Positions 29,662 to 42,339 of a stretch of DNA of 64,000 nucleotides are shown piece after piece (within the stretch, counting starts at the first letter, position 1; every line of letters begins with the position of its first letter). The notes under the pieces were generated by a model. That model saw only the letters and a program-made list of their open reading frames with translations, ran no database searches and was not told the DNA's origin. Source of the DNA: Reticulascus tulasneorum (Eukaryota; Ascomycota; Sordariomycetes; Glomerellales; Reticulascaceae); assembly GCA_001557505.1 (NCBI GenBank), contig LSAX01000001.1, positions 1,674,001 to 1,738,000 on the forward strand. The letters are read 5' to 3'. The position numbers and the translations under genes were made by a program.

Positions 29662-31482
29662 GCCACCACCTTTCGGAGAGTTTTGGTTTTGAGTTATTAA
29701 CAACGCCGAGATACCCCAGGCAGTGCATGCGGGGACGGATGACAAGAACATGACTATTTTGTTTCACCCCTTGCCTCATCCCGCAGGTCTGGATTGGTGC
29801 GGGGATGTTCGCTGTTTCAGATATTGGAGAGTTGCGGGGACATGGGTTGCACATCACCATGGCACGCATCCTATGAACAAGCAATGACGCACAGGAACCG
29901 CTACGGCCTGTGCTGCGCGGGATGCACGAACCGTTCAATGCGCTTTTCGCTGGAGTGCGGAGCTGCTGCTGAGCATCCCTCGATGCTCCAACCCAACAAC
30001 CCAGCCTCCCAAGCCCCCCCCTCTACTGTCTATCTTGAGCAACACGCTCAACGGAACGCTAACCCATGGAATGGGGTTAAGCATGGCTTTTAGGCCATAT
30101 TCCACCTCTTCTTTGTTACTAGTGCCAAGAGATGTTGGCGAACGATTTTGGTGAAGGATATACCCCAGCGTTGTGGCATTCTAGCCGTGATGGATTCATG
30201 TGATGATGACAGGGCTTGCTGCACAATACTGCAATGCAATGCCGATGCGATTTTACTTGAGACGTGCGCTTCCTGAGCGGACAATAGATCCGAGCTCATG
30301 GAAGGCATAAGAGAGACGGATAAGGATTGGAGAAATATCAGGAGCGGCTGTATCTACATAGCGCTTACATACAATCATCGTTATCATCTTGCCCTGCTTC
30401 CGCGTGTCCCCATAAAAGCTCTTTGGTGAAACGACGTGCCGTTCAGCAAATGGGCCGAAATTGCAACGAGCATCTAACAAGAGTTGGTGTAGGCGAACAG
30501 GATCGGCGTGGCCCAGCTCCCCACAAAAACGTGCCATCCCAGGATATATCCAACGAAAGATCGACTTTGGTTCCCGGGCTGTCGCTTGAAACACAACATC
30601 GCGTGTCAACGCCGGGGAAGCCTACCTGAGCCACACACACATCAGCTGTACCAGTTCCGTTGACCGCTTCTGGAAAATCCAAATCAGCGGCCCCCCGATT
30701 GGGAATGTAGCCCGATCTATGCGAAAGGGCTCCAACGATGCCTTTCCTCAGATCGAGAAACCTTGTCTTTGCTTTTTTGAAGATCATATAATCGTAAGTG
30801 AGATCATGTCTCAAGGCCGCGGGAAGTATCGATCAGCTGGATCTAGGACGGCTGTTTCAGGGCTCGTGATACGGGAATGGGGGCTTGATGTTGGAAGGAG
30901 GCGCTGGTTCTTCGGGAGACAGGCACTCTACGCATGTGTTGATGAGGAATATGCCAGGATGTATGTAACTCACTGAACGTTTAGAGGCTCAAGCTACGTT
31001 ACAGGCAATTAAGAGTAACCTCTCAGTGATGGCCACCGCGGCGTCCAGATTGTACCGCCCTGATTACAGCGGTAGTGGCTGTAGTGGGGGGTGGAGGGGT
31101 GCTGTAGCCGGAATCAATTAACGCGTCTAGAACTGGTTAGTGGCGCCCGTCCCGCACCAGAGAAAGCGCGTCGGAGAAGGTTGACGCGCCGTTCCGCCCC
31201 AGCACTACCTGCAACCAAACCTCACTCACCTCCAACCGGCATCCAGTGACCTCAAACTACACGCTGAAGCAGCACCCGCACACTCCCCCCATCGCATTGA
31301 GTAGCAGAACCCTGCCGTAGTGTCAATTCCCAACCTTGCGTATATCCGGTCTACGCTCACTCCCTCCCCTGTCCCTCATCTGGTCTCAAACCCTCTCCAC
31401 CCCCTGAGATTCAGTGTGAAGTCGTGGTGAGAAATACTCCTAGTCCCAAGACACACGAGACCTCAGGGTTCCGGGGAGAAGA
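29662..31482. other. Intergenic region between the membrane protein gene and DPB4
   Basis: This 1.8 kb contains the 3' UTR of the upstream gene and the DPB4 promoter. Minus-strand ORFs at 30090-30308, 30253-30609 and 30443-30814 have no recognisable product. The last 450 bp holds MCB-like sites and CT-rich leader sequence. No RNA gene was seen. Confidence 0.45.
31121..31189. promoter_or_regulatory. Cluster of MCB-like sites upstream of DPB4
   Basis: ACGCGT (31121-31126), GCGCGT (31166-31171, ACGCGC on the other strand) and ACGCGC (31184-31189) fall within 69 bp, 294-362 bp upstream of the DPB4 start codon. ACGCGT is the MluI cell-cycle box recognised by MBF in yeasts and typical of DNA-replication genes. 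Sites are seen directly; use by MBF is inferred. Confidence 0.4.
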
Positions 31483-32661
31483 ATGCCGCCGAGGAAGAGT
31501 GACCAGCCCCGGAAGAGCGACGTCTCCGTCGCCCGCTTCATGCCCATGGACGAGGACACGGCGGAAACCCCGGCCATAGCGTCGTCCGTTGCTGCCGCGG
31601 CGACTGAGCCGGAGGGCGCCCCGTCGCTACCGGTTTCTCCAAGGAAGGAGGCCGAGAAGAAGGAGAGCCAAAAGGACAAGGACAAGGAGAGGGACACCAT
31701 TACCATTGAAGTGCGTCTATCTGTTCTACGTTTGGGGCATAGGAGCTAATGCCGCCCAGGATCTCACCCTACCCAAGTCCATCATCACGAGGCTTGCCAA
31801 GGGCGTGCTGCCGCCCAACACCCAGATCCAGGGGAATGCCACTCTGGCAATGAGCAAGAGTGCCGTGTTGTTCGTCAACTACCTTGCGTCACAGTACGTC
31901 CTGCTCTTCATCTCAATGGTGCCTGTTGTCCTGCTTGGGGGACTGGCCATGTACGGTTTGGGCTGCATAGCTGATGTTTGGACAGCGCGAATGAGCACGC
32001 ACAAAGTGCAAATAAGAAGACAATCATGCCAGCTGATGTCTTCAAGGCGCTCGACGACATCGAGTTTCCTTTTCTGACGGAGGCTCTTCAGGCCGAGTTT
32101 TCTAGTGCGTACTTTCCAGCTCCGCTTCCAAAGGCAGTTCGCCTCGCTCTATCTTATCCGCTCCCTGCCTAGCTCTGTCACGCAGACAAGATACTCTCTT
32201 CCGAAGTTTCTTTGCCTACTCATATATCAAGCGCAATCCCACTAACCCACTCCCCAGAATACAACGACATCCAAACCGCAAAACGCACCTCCTACCGCCA
32301 AAAAGTTGCCGCGGCCAAGAAAGCCGCCTCGGGATCAAACGCCGACACCTCGACCCTGACCGCCGCGGCAGACGAGACCGAGGTGGAGGACACGAGCAGA
32401 CCGACCACGGCGGCAGAGTCGGCCCCCAAAGCAAAGAAGGCAAAAGTCGACACTAGTACCATGGAGGTGGACGAGGAGGCGGACGACGCCGAGACGGAGC
32501 CCGAGGATGAGCAGGCGGAGGAGGAGGACGATGCCGAGGAGGATGAAGACGAGGAGGAGAGCTCGAGCGGCACCGACGGCGAGGAGACACAGGATGCGCT
32601 GGAGGAGAGGGAAACGCAAGGAGAGGCGGACGAGGCGCTGGATGGCTCGGATAGTGACTAG
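31483..32661 (+). CDS. DPB4: DNA polymerase epsilon histone-fold subunit Dpb4
   Basis: Dpb4 (POLE3) is a histone-fold subunit of DNA polymerase epsilon; it pairs with Dpb3 and also occurs in the ISW2/CHRAC remodeller. Four exons (31483-31710, 31760-31893, 31986-32104, 32258-32661) give 294 residues. The CBF/NF-Y-type histone fold spans about 77-160, with LPKSIITRLAKGVLP, a central alpha-2 helix through the conserved HANEHA, and the MPADVFKALDDIEF block. It is longer than the usual 150-200 residues. There is a 76-residue Ala/Ser/Lys-rich N-terminal extension and a very acidic Glu/Asp tail (from about 215), as in other fungal Dpb4. Each splice restores a conserved stretch, including EFS-KYNDIQTAKR. 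The ATG is the first in frame. Confidence 0.93.
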
Positions 32662-35201
32662 AGCGCCGGCAAGCTGCAGGGCCGATATCTACTGCCATTT
32701 AAACCACTTATTTCCATCCTGCCCAGCATACCCACGCATCATTGGTCCAACGACTCTACCGTTGATCCTGTCCCTCAGTCTGCCCAGCAATGGCATGGCC
32801 AGCGTGAGAAAAACGCCTCTTCCCGCCATTTTGGGCCCACTCACCTGCCTTGATGGGCTGACTCGTTCATGCTAAGGGGAAGTTGAAGACAAGACTTCAA
32901 CATCGGTAGGAACCCCCTGAAAACCGGGGCCAAGGGCAAACTGAGACAAGTACCATTGTCGAGTAGTCGTTCTCAATCTACACATTTGCTCTGGCGGTGA
33001 GTGAGTGAGCCTGACCTGCCCCCTTTACCTTTCAGCCGAAGCTATAGCGGTGTCGTGGCTCGCAAGGGTCGTAGGCAGCGTCCGCTCATAGTAGGGAATC
33101 AAGGTGTCGACAGATACATACAAGCCAGTCCTAAGATCAACGCTTCTATGGCCTGAGCACTTACCCACATCGTTCTCTATGATGGGTGTTCCTCCACACA
33201 GCTGCATTTGGCCGTAGTCCCCAGAGCAGTTATCAGTGCGGCCAGTAAATACATCACATCACGCCTTGCATAGACCAGGGGGGGGGGGGGATCATCCAGG
33301 CTATTCGACGCCACTAACTACGCGAAGGAGTGAAAGCAGTTCAGGCAAGGTCCACGATCCTGTTACTCCCAGTGACACGCCTACGAAGTACTCCCGCCAT
33401 ACACAAGTCTTGGTCCGCACCCGACCTTGTGTAACCTTGCCGACACCGAGTCATGCCATGCGTCCCCTCGCCGGCCCCAGTCCACACACCACAGCAGGGC
33501 GTCAACGAGACTGTCACACAAGCCCCGGTTCGCTCACCGACCAGTCAAGTATATCCCGAAGCGCCGTGGGCGAAATCTAAGGGTATCACATGGCACACAT
33601 GCACTCATACGCAAAAGATTCGAAGGAAAGATGGTGATATTAACCCCGGTTCTCGTCCCCGGGAATGGTCTTCCCCCCGCCCACAAACCCATTCCCATCC
33701 TCAGCCCCTCTCCCGACGTACACAAGACAACACAAAGTAACCTAAACGGCGATGTCGCATGCAACTTGAATGTCCCTCAAATAGTAGTAAACAACACAAA
33801 AATCCAAGCCGACGAGTAGTAAAAGCTGGCCCACCCAAAAGTCTCCTCACCAGTGAGGAATGCACAGTGGAGGGGGGCCATATGTTCCAGAAAACCCCAA
33901 AGTATCCATATATCCATCACAAAAGCAGAACTCCTCGAATGCAGCAGCCGCTCTCTCTGTGGTGAATGGAGGGATGGGTAATGCCCGATTTGGAGGACGA
34001 GCTCGGAGAATAAAAGGTGCGAAACCAAAACCCAGAATCCTAGATATGCCCTTGATGATATCCATACCCAAATTCCATCCAGTGTGAAAGCCGCCATGAT
34101 GTCCCAGCTGCTCCCCAACCTGACAACAGGTCGCAACAATCGCGAACCCCTGGAAAAATGCCTCCATTTAGCCCACGCATCCCAGTCTTTCCTTCCCTGC
34201 CCGCCCGTAGAACTGCGTGTCCTCGTTTCTGTAAAGGGTTCCCATGGTGTTGAGAGAAGGTCGGGGGACACATAAAGCGGAATCAATGATAAAGACATCA
34301 GCTGCTCCCGAGTCCCAGGTCTCAATAGCCAAGACGTGACACTTGACATTTGCCACGTATTGACGACTCGCCTGAAGCACCCGAAATCTGTCTGCCACGC
34401 CTACCCCCATTCTACCTTGATGTACCGACACATATCGACGACGAGGGGTTGGTTCGCGAGGAAGATACAGATTGGGACGTGGCCGATTTGCCTAACGGCA
34501 AAGAACGAGGACAGCTCGAGAAGCCTCACGGTCGTGAACATGGCGTAGATCGCTGGATGTGTTCCGGCTTCCAACACTTTTGAAAACAGTCGAACGGCTG
34601 ACGTAACGAGACGATGCGAGATGAAGCGGTGTGGTATCGTGTTCGAATCGATGATAAAAAGCTAAATAACACAGCCCAAAGAACAAAACTCGACCAGATA
34701 ATAATGTGGTATCAAATTGGAGCCGAAAGTGCGTTGCCTGTATGCGAAAGGCAAAAACCACAAGACCGATGGATATCCGAAGGCAATAGGATGGCGAACT
34801 GAAATACAATGAAATGTTGCGGGGATTCCCCAGCAATGCAATCTCTTCCTCCATGTCCCAAGACAAACAGAAAACGAGTGAACAAGTACAACTATAAGCA
34901 AACCATCCTCCAGAGCCAATGAATCGGATTGTTCCCAAATTCCCCTGACTCCTCTATCCCTCCCTGGCCAAAATGCTGCTCGCAGACTAAAAGGCCCCCG
35001 GCCCAAAAGCACATAGCCTCCACGTATCTGTATGCTTGGGGTATCCTTAGAGGGCAGATTCAATCTCTGCCAACTGATGAAGCGTGAGAGTCATCGTTCG
35101 ATATATAGAGGCGAAAGAAACAAAGTAAACTTGTTCAAGGACATAAAATCGAGTCGCTGGCAAAGTTTTTGCCATGAAGATAGGTAGTGGTCGATCATCA
35201 C
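32662..35201. other. Convergent intergenic region between DPB4 and RSC7
   Basis: Both flanking genes end here. The 2.5 kb has a 13-nt poly-G at 33278-33290 and several overlapping ORFs on both strands, the longest 190 codons on the minus strand (33777-34349). None is recognisable, and overlapping frames on both strands look equally protein-like, so I do not call a gene. It should contain both 3' UTRs. Confidence 0.45.
33278..33290 (+). repeat. Poly-G tract, 13 nt
   Basis: An uninterrupted run of 13 G between AGACCA and ATCATCC. Confidence 0.9.
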
Positions 35202-37487
35202 TTATTGAGGTTGATTCGTCCACCATTGCGCAGGTGTCTGTTGATTAGACCATGCTTGAGTGACAGCCGGCTGGCCAGGATTGGTCTGAGGCATATATTG
35301 TCGCGGAGTCTGCTCTGAATACATCCCTTGGCTCGGGCCATAACCCTGAGCCATGCCAGGCATACCTGAGAACTGCATGCCTGGCTGCTGGCGAAGCTGG
35401 GGGGCAGGAGCTTGTTGAGGATGAGACTGTTGAGATTGGGTTGTGTACCCAGGATAGGTGTGCTGCTGCTGCTGCTGCTGCTGGGGGTTCTGTGGCGTCT
35501 GTGCCCACATCTGGCCCGAAGAAGGATAATGATATCCTTGTCCGGCCTGTGGCATGCTACCTGCACTCCCTGTTGAAGACATCGTCGTTGGCTTGCTGTT
35601 CTTTTGGGAAGAGGGTTGGGCCATACCTCTCATCGGGGCTTGACTGATGGGATTTTGAGCATAGATCGACTGCGAGTGGGGAGGTGCAGTCATCATCAGC
35701 TGTGGGCTCTGGTTTGGAACAATGCCGGACTGCTGCGGCATACCAGCGGCAGTGGTGTGAGGAGATTGCGTCGCGCGGCTAGTTGGTACGGAGGAATCAT
35801 TCGCACCGACAGGCTGGCTGAGATTTGGCGGCGCCGGCTGCTCGTGTGGCCTTCTCCAGATGCCCTGGATATAATCGTTGCGCATCTCGCGCCCTTGATT
35901 CACCGACCTGTTGAATTCGGCCGCTTGATGAGCATGCGTGTGCACCTCTCCGATGGGAGCCGGTCGAGTCTGATCTTGGTAGGCAGGACCGGTAATCTCC
36001 TGGCGAGGTCCGCCCTTGAGAATGCCACTGTAATCGCGAGGACGGTTGTCATTGAGCTCTGATCCTAGTGTTATCACGGGCATTCTTGTCGTGTTTCCGC
36101 TTGGCGCTCCAATCATACCTGGTTGAACGAGTTGCGGCTGTGGAGCACCGGGGAACTGGGCCGGCGTGTTGCTGTATACGATCTCTCCATGAGGGCCACC
36201 CATCAGGACGTTGTTTTGTGCCTCCGCGGCGGCTTCTCTTGCCTTGGCAGCGCCAGGCCGCTTCTCGCCGGCAGGATCGGCTTCCGTGAAGCCTTGCTTC
36301 CGTGCCTTGGTCTCCCAATAATCATCTCGGACCCGTCGGCCATTGACGATGACGCGACTTCCGAACTGTCGGAACATGGAACGCGCCGTGACAATCGCAA
36401 TCTGTCTCGAGCGATAGGAAAAGGGCAGGATTTCCTGGGATACGAGATCATCCTTCTCCGGCTGGCTGGCGATGATTTTAAAGAGAGACCTGTTCTTATT
36501 AAAGAGTAGATAAGAGTCTCGGTAGCCCAAGACCCTCGCACATTCGGTAGCCAGCATGAATAGCTTGTCGCCACGGTTGGGCACCAAGAAGGTCCGGCAT
36601 CGATATTCTCGCCCGCCAAGTAGTTGGCCATTCGCCATCACCTTCTTCTCGCCGAACTCGTCGATTTCCCGGGGGAGATACTCATCTCCGCTGGGGTTCA
36701 GCTGATCCGTCGTATGGTCTCTGACGGTGGGCAGAGCCTTCAAGGTCGTCTTGGTGGGAGTGGTCTTCGGCGGGGGGGAGGCCTGGGTTGGTGTGTAAGT
36801 GGCCGTTTGGCCTGGGAGTGGTGCATTGTGACTTTGGGGAGTCTGCGGTGGGGGGATCGCTTGTGGCATGCCGGCGACAGGAGCTTGTCCGGGAGTCTCG
36901 GCGATGCCGCCTGATGGTCGAGATTTCATCGGTCTTCCACGTTTTCTTGGTTTGGAATCACCTGTGAACATGAAGGAGAAGATTAGCTTGGATTCCTCTT
37001 GCGCAGCGTCGCACGATGATAAGATGTAACATTCGCACACGCTAAGAAGCAAGATGCGCGAACGCTACACGGAGGAGGATATCACGGCATACCGTCATCT
37101 CCCGCAGGAGCTGTGTCCTGGTAAGTGTCTGGCGACCGGCTCCTCTTGATGCCTCGGGAGCTCGGGTTTAGTAGGTCTTATAAACAGCAACCGTCAGCAT
37201 CACGTAATACAGCAAGTCGAGTGCAAGGCAGCCATGGTTGAGTCGGCAGGAATCGCGAGCGATTGCGCGCCTCGATGTTTTTTTTTTTTTGGTGCCGGAA
37301 CAGACCAAGTTGTGTTGTTCCAGTCAGGAATGCGACTGCTGCTGCTGGGGCTGGCAGTGGCGGCGAACTGGTGGGAGGGAGGGGGTGAAACTTGAGGCTT
37401 ATAAGCAAATGAACACATACCAGATGAGTTGAGAGCAGCGGGATTGATCGTTGCACTATCAGCGCCGTTTGGCTGTGTGGAGTACAT
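35202..37487 (-). CDS. RSC7: RSC/SWI-SNF chromatin remodelling subunit Rsc7/Npl6
   Basis: Rsc7 (Npl6) and its paralogue Swp82 are accessory subunits of the RSC and SWI/SNF nucleosome remodelling complexes. Three exons, read downward (37487-37421, 37152-37093, 36961-35202), give 628 residues. The basic segment KPRKRGRPMK near residue 45 resembles an AT-hook or nuclear-localisation signal. The conserved Rsc7 domain follows at roughly 130-290, from YLPREIDEFGEKKV through NGRRVRDDYWE. The rest is Gln/Pro/Met-rich, low in complexity, with a seven-Gln run encoded at 35461-35483. The two small 5' exons are inferred from phase and from reading SS-GIKRSRSPDTYQD-GDSKPRKRG across the joins, so the exact N-terminus is less certain than the rest. 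The introns are 268 and 131 bp. RSC7 and DPB4 converge. Confidence 0.87.
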
Positions 37488-38989
37488 GAGTGCGCCGACG
37501 AGGTCCCAGCAGAGTCGAAATGGCCAGGTCCACGACGACGTGTCTTGATATAGTTGGACTGCCTGATTACCGGTTCGCGCGAAATGAGAGAGGGAGAATA
37601 GCTTGGAGATCTGGGGAGTGTGCGCGCTGGTAGGTTAGATGCAGGTGGGATTACTCGTGCATGTGGTTGGCGCAAATGCGAAAGCGCTGTTCCCTCAGGG
37701 GAAGGTGTGTCGAATAAGAATAGAGAGGTATCAGAAAATGGAATGGAAGCTTTCTAGAGTTTTGGCCGCGTTCCTTTTTTTCTTGTCGTTTACCGTCTCT
37801 ACTCTCTCCTCTTCTCCGCTTCACAGGCAAGGCGGCGAAACGGGAGGTGACTGGGGGGTGTACGGTTAGGTAAACTCTTGAATCTGGGCCGGTAAGGCAG
37901 GCGGCGCAGGTGCGACAGGACCACAGGAAATGGATACGACAGGTCCAGGGTCTGGGCCGCAAAAGTGTGATAAAGCTGTAGGTGGCAAGATTGGCCAGGT
38001 CGCGCGGCGGCGACAAACAGCGCAATGTAGCTGATGGGAAAGTGTGTGGTGGGAAGAGAAGGCTGTTGTTGGAGTTGCGCGGACGATGGAGGGATATGAC
38101 GGATGGTTGGCTGCGTTCGCATGAGCTGGATGGATGAAAGTGGGTGAGTGGAGGAAGAAGGATGTATGTACTATGTATGTCAGGTTATGTACGCGAATGC
38201 AAGGCAGCGTGCCGAGGGATGGTGGTAAGGTAGGTACTTGGAGGGGGGGTGTGGAATGTATGGGGTATGATGTAGTAAGAGTAGGTAGGGTAGGGTAGGC
38301 AGAGGTGGTCGGATGCTGGCGCTTTTTCGACTGCAGCCGGGCTGTGACTCTGACCTGCACAATGTCAAAGGAGGATATTGAATGAGAGAGAGAGAGCGAG
38401 GCGTCGCGAAATTGGGGGCTGCGGCTGCTGCAGCGAAGCGTCGCAAGTGAGGATGATTATTGATGAGAGGAGAGCGGGATGCGTTCCGGATGAGGATGGT
38501 GAGGGCTAGGCGATGCGTCGGTGACAGGCGCGCATCTCTGTCCTATAGGGGGAAACAAGACGTCAACGTTTCCTTTCCTCTATCTGGTCCAGGGAGGAGC
38601 CGGCGGAATCGTGAACTGGTCGGAAAGCGCGCACAGAGAGGCCGACAGTGCAACAAAAAGTCGCATCAGCTGTTGGTATGGTTTGCGACAGGAGTCGAGT
38701 TGGACGAAAAGGCCGGGCTGGAGGAAAGAAGCGGATCTCAATCCAACCTGTGAGAGAGCGAAGGAGAGAGAGAGCCTTGGGTGGCAAGCAAGGCCGTCTC
38801 TCTTTTTGACGGGGTGTGGGAAACGAGAGGAAAAGCACAAGGCCAGGCAGGACAAGGGCGTGGGAAAGGCAAAGGGTACTTACGAGAGAATATGGCGCCG
38901 ACCCTGGCCCACGGATTGCGAATGGGGTTAACCTAGCGCGTGTGGGCTTGCATCCCAGGAAGGAAACGCAGGGAGGGAGAGCGAGCACA

Positions 38990-39016
38990 GACGACGACGA
39001 CGACGACGACGACGAC
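38990..39016 (+). repeat. (GAC)9 microsatellite
   Basis: Nine perfect GAC units, about 1.5 kb upstream of the RSC7 start codon and outside any supported gene. Confidence 0.9.
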
Positions 39017-39477
39017 AAGACGGAGACACGGTCAAGGTTCCAGGATACTTGATGGACGAAAGGACAGGGGACAGGCCGACGACAAGGGCCCCCGCTGGTT
39101 TGGAGCGGAATTATGTACTTTCTGCTGCGATTTTAAGACGGGGGGGCTTATGCTTGCCGCTTTTGCCTGGAAACTGTGCGAGCTGTGCAGGCCCCCGGGG
39201 GGATCGTGTAAGGATGGGAATAAAGTAATTCACTGCGCATCCGTATGGGAACCCAGGGAACGAAGCGCATGCCCGCGTTCGTTGCGTTATGGACGAGAGC
39301 CTGTTCGGTACTTCGTTGCGGGTTTGCTTGCTTGGGTCGGCGACGCCCTGTGACTGGATGGATGGGCAGGGGCGATTTGATGATGATGGTGATAATGATG
39401 ATGGATTGGTGGACTGACGGATCGATGGGAGGATGGATGCTCGATGGGACGGGCGCGGGTTCCACGAACGGTACGAT

Positions 39478-39494
39478 GGGGGGGGGGGGGGGGG
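39478..39494 (+). repeat. Poly-G tract, 17 nt
   Basis: An uninterrupted run of 17 G between GTACGAT and TCTGGG. Confidence 0.9.
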
Positions 39495-39900
39495 TCTGGG
39501 TTTGGGACGCTGACTGGGAGGACGGAAACACGCCGGCCAGTTCTAGTTTAGTGGAGATCGGGTACGAGGATGAGGAATAATTAGTGAGAGGAATCCGTAG
39601 CTGGTTGCCTTACCTCTTTCATAATATAGACGTACTATGTAGCTTGGCCAGGCAGGGTGCTAGCCCCGGAGAGATCGCGTAAAGATCTGGCCTTGTTGGG
39701 GCCGTGCCGGTGGGAATGTTCTCAAGACCGGGCGCGATGATGGCGACGTAAGTAGACTGGCAGTTGGGCACTGAATAATTACCTACTTATTTGGAAATTT
39801 CAAGAGAGGAGAAGAAGCAAGTAGCCGTTGAACAGGCAAAGACCAGGGAGAACTTCCTACGAGAAAGAGAAGATACATAGGTAGCGACCAACTATCAGTC

Positions 39901-39928
39901 TACCTACCTACCTACCTACCTACCTACC
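39901..39928 (+). repeat. (TACC)7 microsatellite
   Basis: Seven perfect TACC units. The TAGGTA/TACCTA motif also recurs nearby, for example at 39880-39890 and around 45890. Confidence 0.9.
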
Positions 39929-40793
39929 TTAGCTGTTCATCCCGATAGGCATCACTTAGCTGCTTACTTAGCCAGGAAACCCGAACCAATTTACAGCGCC
40001 GTACTTTGGGAGCGATGGTGGGGGAAAATACATACAGTACATCGGACAAAAGACGAATACGGCTAGCCGATGCTGGTGAATCCTCCGACTCGGGCTGTGT
40101 CCGCTCGCAAACTCTAATCCGTACGAAGGACGTCTCGCGAAAATCGCGGAACAGGGCCACCCTTTTCCAACTAACAAACCCTTGCACCCAATGCATTCCA
40201 CATGCCAGACTACTAAAGTTAGCTATCTACGTACTACCGTGCTTGTGCCTACGAATAGCTATCCACTTCGATATCGTACATACGCCTGCAGCAGAAACCT
40301 AGGTACGTAGCGTGTGAGTGAATCCAGCAGCCCCACAAAAACAGGGTCTCGTCGACGCCCCAGTCTCCAGGGAGAGAGATAGAGAGAGGGAGGAGGGCGC
40401 GTCTGCAGCATGTACTACGTAGTAGTTGTGCAGCAGCTCCCAGTCGCACAACCTAGTTACATAGTTAGCCTGGGTAGGTAGCCCAGCAAGCCTTTCGAAC
40501 TGGGACTGGGACAGAATAGCGGGCTCTTGGGGTTGCAATCATCTCAACAACATGGACCGCCTCGCCTGGCCCTGCCCTGCCCTGCCCTGCCGTGGTCCCT
40601 GGTGCAGCAAGCGTACGCCGTGCAGTGGCCCCAAGTTCGTAGATGAGGTGCGGGAGCGAGATCAACCGACCCCAGAAAATGGGCAGCCCAAAACGCAGCC
40701 ATCCACCCCAACGCGTGCGCACACACACACACACCACACACACATCCCAACCCAATTCCCCCATCCATGATCGGTGTGTGGTGGTGGAGCAAG

Positions 40794-40824
40794 GGATGGA
40801 TGGATGGATGGATGGATGGATGGA
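40794..40824 (+). repeat. (GGAT)7 microsatellite
   Basis: Seven GGAT units plus a partial one, close to a short CA repeat near 40720-40745 and a CCCTG/TGCCC repeat near 40567-40590. Confidence 0.9.
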
Positions 40825-41464
40825 ATGGGGTGGGATGGCGTCGCATGGCACAGGCATAATTAACTGCCCGGCCAGACGTCAAGTCAAAATCAACGTTATT
40901 TAGCCTCTTCTCTTGTTGAACATGAGCCTCTCGCGCTCGCTCTGGCCGAATCCAGCAAGACACGGGAAAAGCGACTTCTCAGATGAACGAGTCGAACGGG
41001 CAAGGAAGACGGAAATGTGATGGATCAAGTGGGCGCTGACAAACTAGTCGGCCTAACTCATCTCGTATCCATCCTATCAAACTCGACAATGCCTCATCCC
41101 TCGCACATGCTGGGCTGGCGGCTGCCTCTGCCTTCCGGTCGTGTTGGAGCCATCGTCCTCGCCACTTTCTGCATGGTCATCCCAAAGGAGGACCATCATC
41201 AATACCCTCAAATATATATCGCGTACTACGAGCCTGTATCAGGCGCATGCTACCTTCCTCGATTGCCAAATCTGCATGCCTCCACCGCGCGTGACGATGA
41301 TATCAAGAAATCTGCTAGTGTTCTAATCAGTGACCAGGGCTGTGTCTTCTCTCCCCTATCCTTGCTTGGCCTCCAAACTTTCCAGCAGCTTTCATACAAG
41401 TTTGCCGGAGGTTTCTCAACGGGCAGCGGAGTCTAGTCGTCTCGGCTAGTGTAGCAACCTCGAA

Positions 41465-41485
41465 GCGAATGAATGATTCATTCGC
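41465..41485. repeat. 21-nt perfect palindrome
   Basis: Two 10-nt perfect inverted arms (GCGAATGAAT and its complement) flank a single central G. No gene is adjacent. Confidence 0.85.
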
Positions 41486-42324
41486 GAGACGTATTGACTC
41501 GCGGACATGGCGCTTAACACGGTTCTAAATTGTGCGTTTCTTTGTACACGCTAATTTGCTGCATGTATCATTTGTTCCATCATACTTACGAATGAACCCA
41601 CGCCACAGCGCGGAGTTCCTTACTTTTGAGATACCGCCTTGCAGAAACACAAAAGCCAGACAGATATGGCGCAACCGGTTGGGACCGGAGTGGCGGCCAC
41701 GCCTCTTTCTCAATAGTTTTATTCATACATACATGGACCATCTCTCGTGCCGTCGGTCCTTTAAAATCCCAGAAAAATATCTAATAATAGGGATAGCCTA
41801 CATATAGCAGAAATGATCAGGCCGACGATCCTCGATCAGCTAGGTATGGTATGTAGCAGGACAGGTGAACGAAATGCGGGCATGGTTGATGAAGGACCAA
41901 GAAGCTTGTCTCGTCGAGTCAAGCATTTGCATTAACCCTCCCTTGCCTCCGCTGGGGCCAGAGAGAGCCGAAAAGGGCGATGAGGATGATGACGAGGATG
42001 AGATCAGCACGACGCCGGTCATCGTTGCAGCTTCTGCAAGGCTGGTTTTATCACGGACGGCAAGACTGGGTGAATTCGCCGTTGACTGCCAAAAACGGCG
42101 AAGGTTTATGCTCTCCACCTCTCTTTTTCAATCATCCCGTCCGCCCTTTTCTGCCCTTCGACATTGATCCGCCTGTCCCGTCTCTACTTAACCAAAGTGC
42201 TCTGCAAGCAGTCCGCAACGAGATTCCCGGGTTTCAGGCATCTGCTAATGAAGCCCGTCATTTGCATCCATTTTTCAGATGGACCATCGTGGGGAACACG
42301 GACAATCGGGGAAGGGAAGAAGAA

Positions 42325-42339
42325 GGGGGGGGGGGGGGG
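42325..42339 (+). repeat. Poly-G tract, 15 nt
   Basis: An uninterrupted run of 15 G after AGAA. A 15-C run lies 273 bp downstream, so the two are complementary. Confidence 0.9.

Noticed and set aside
33777..34349. A 190-codon minus-strand ORF
   Set aside because: Other frames on both strands in the same place are open and equally protein-like, and I recognise no family.
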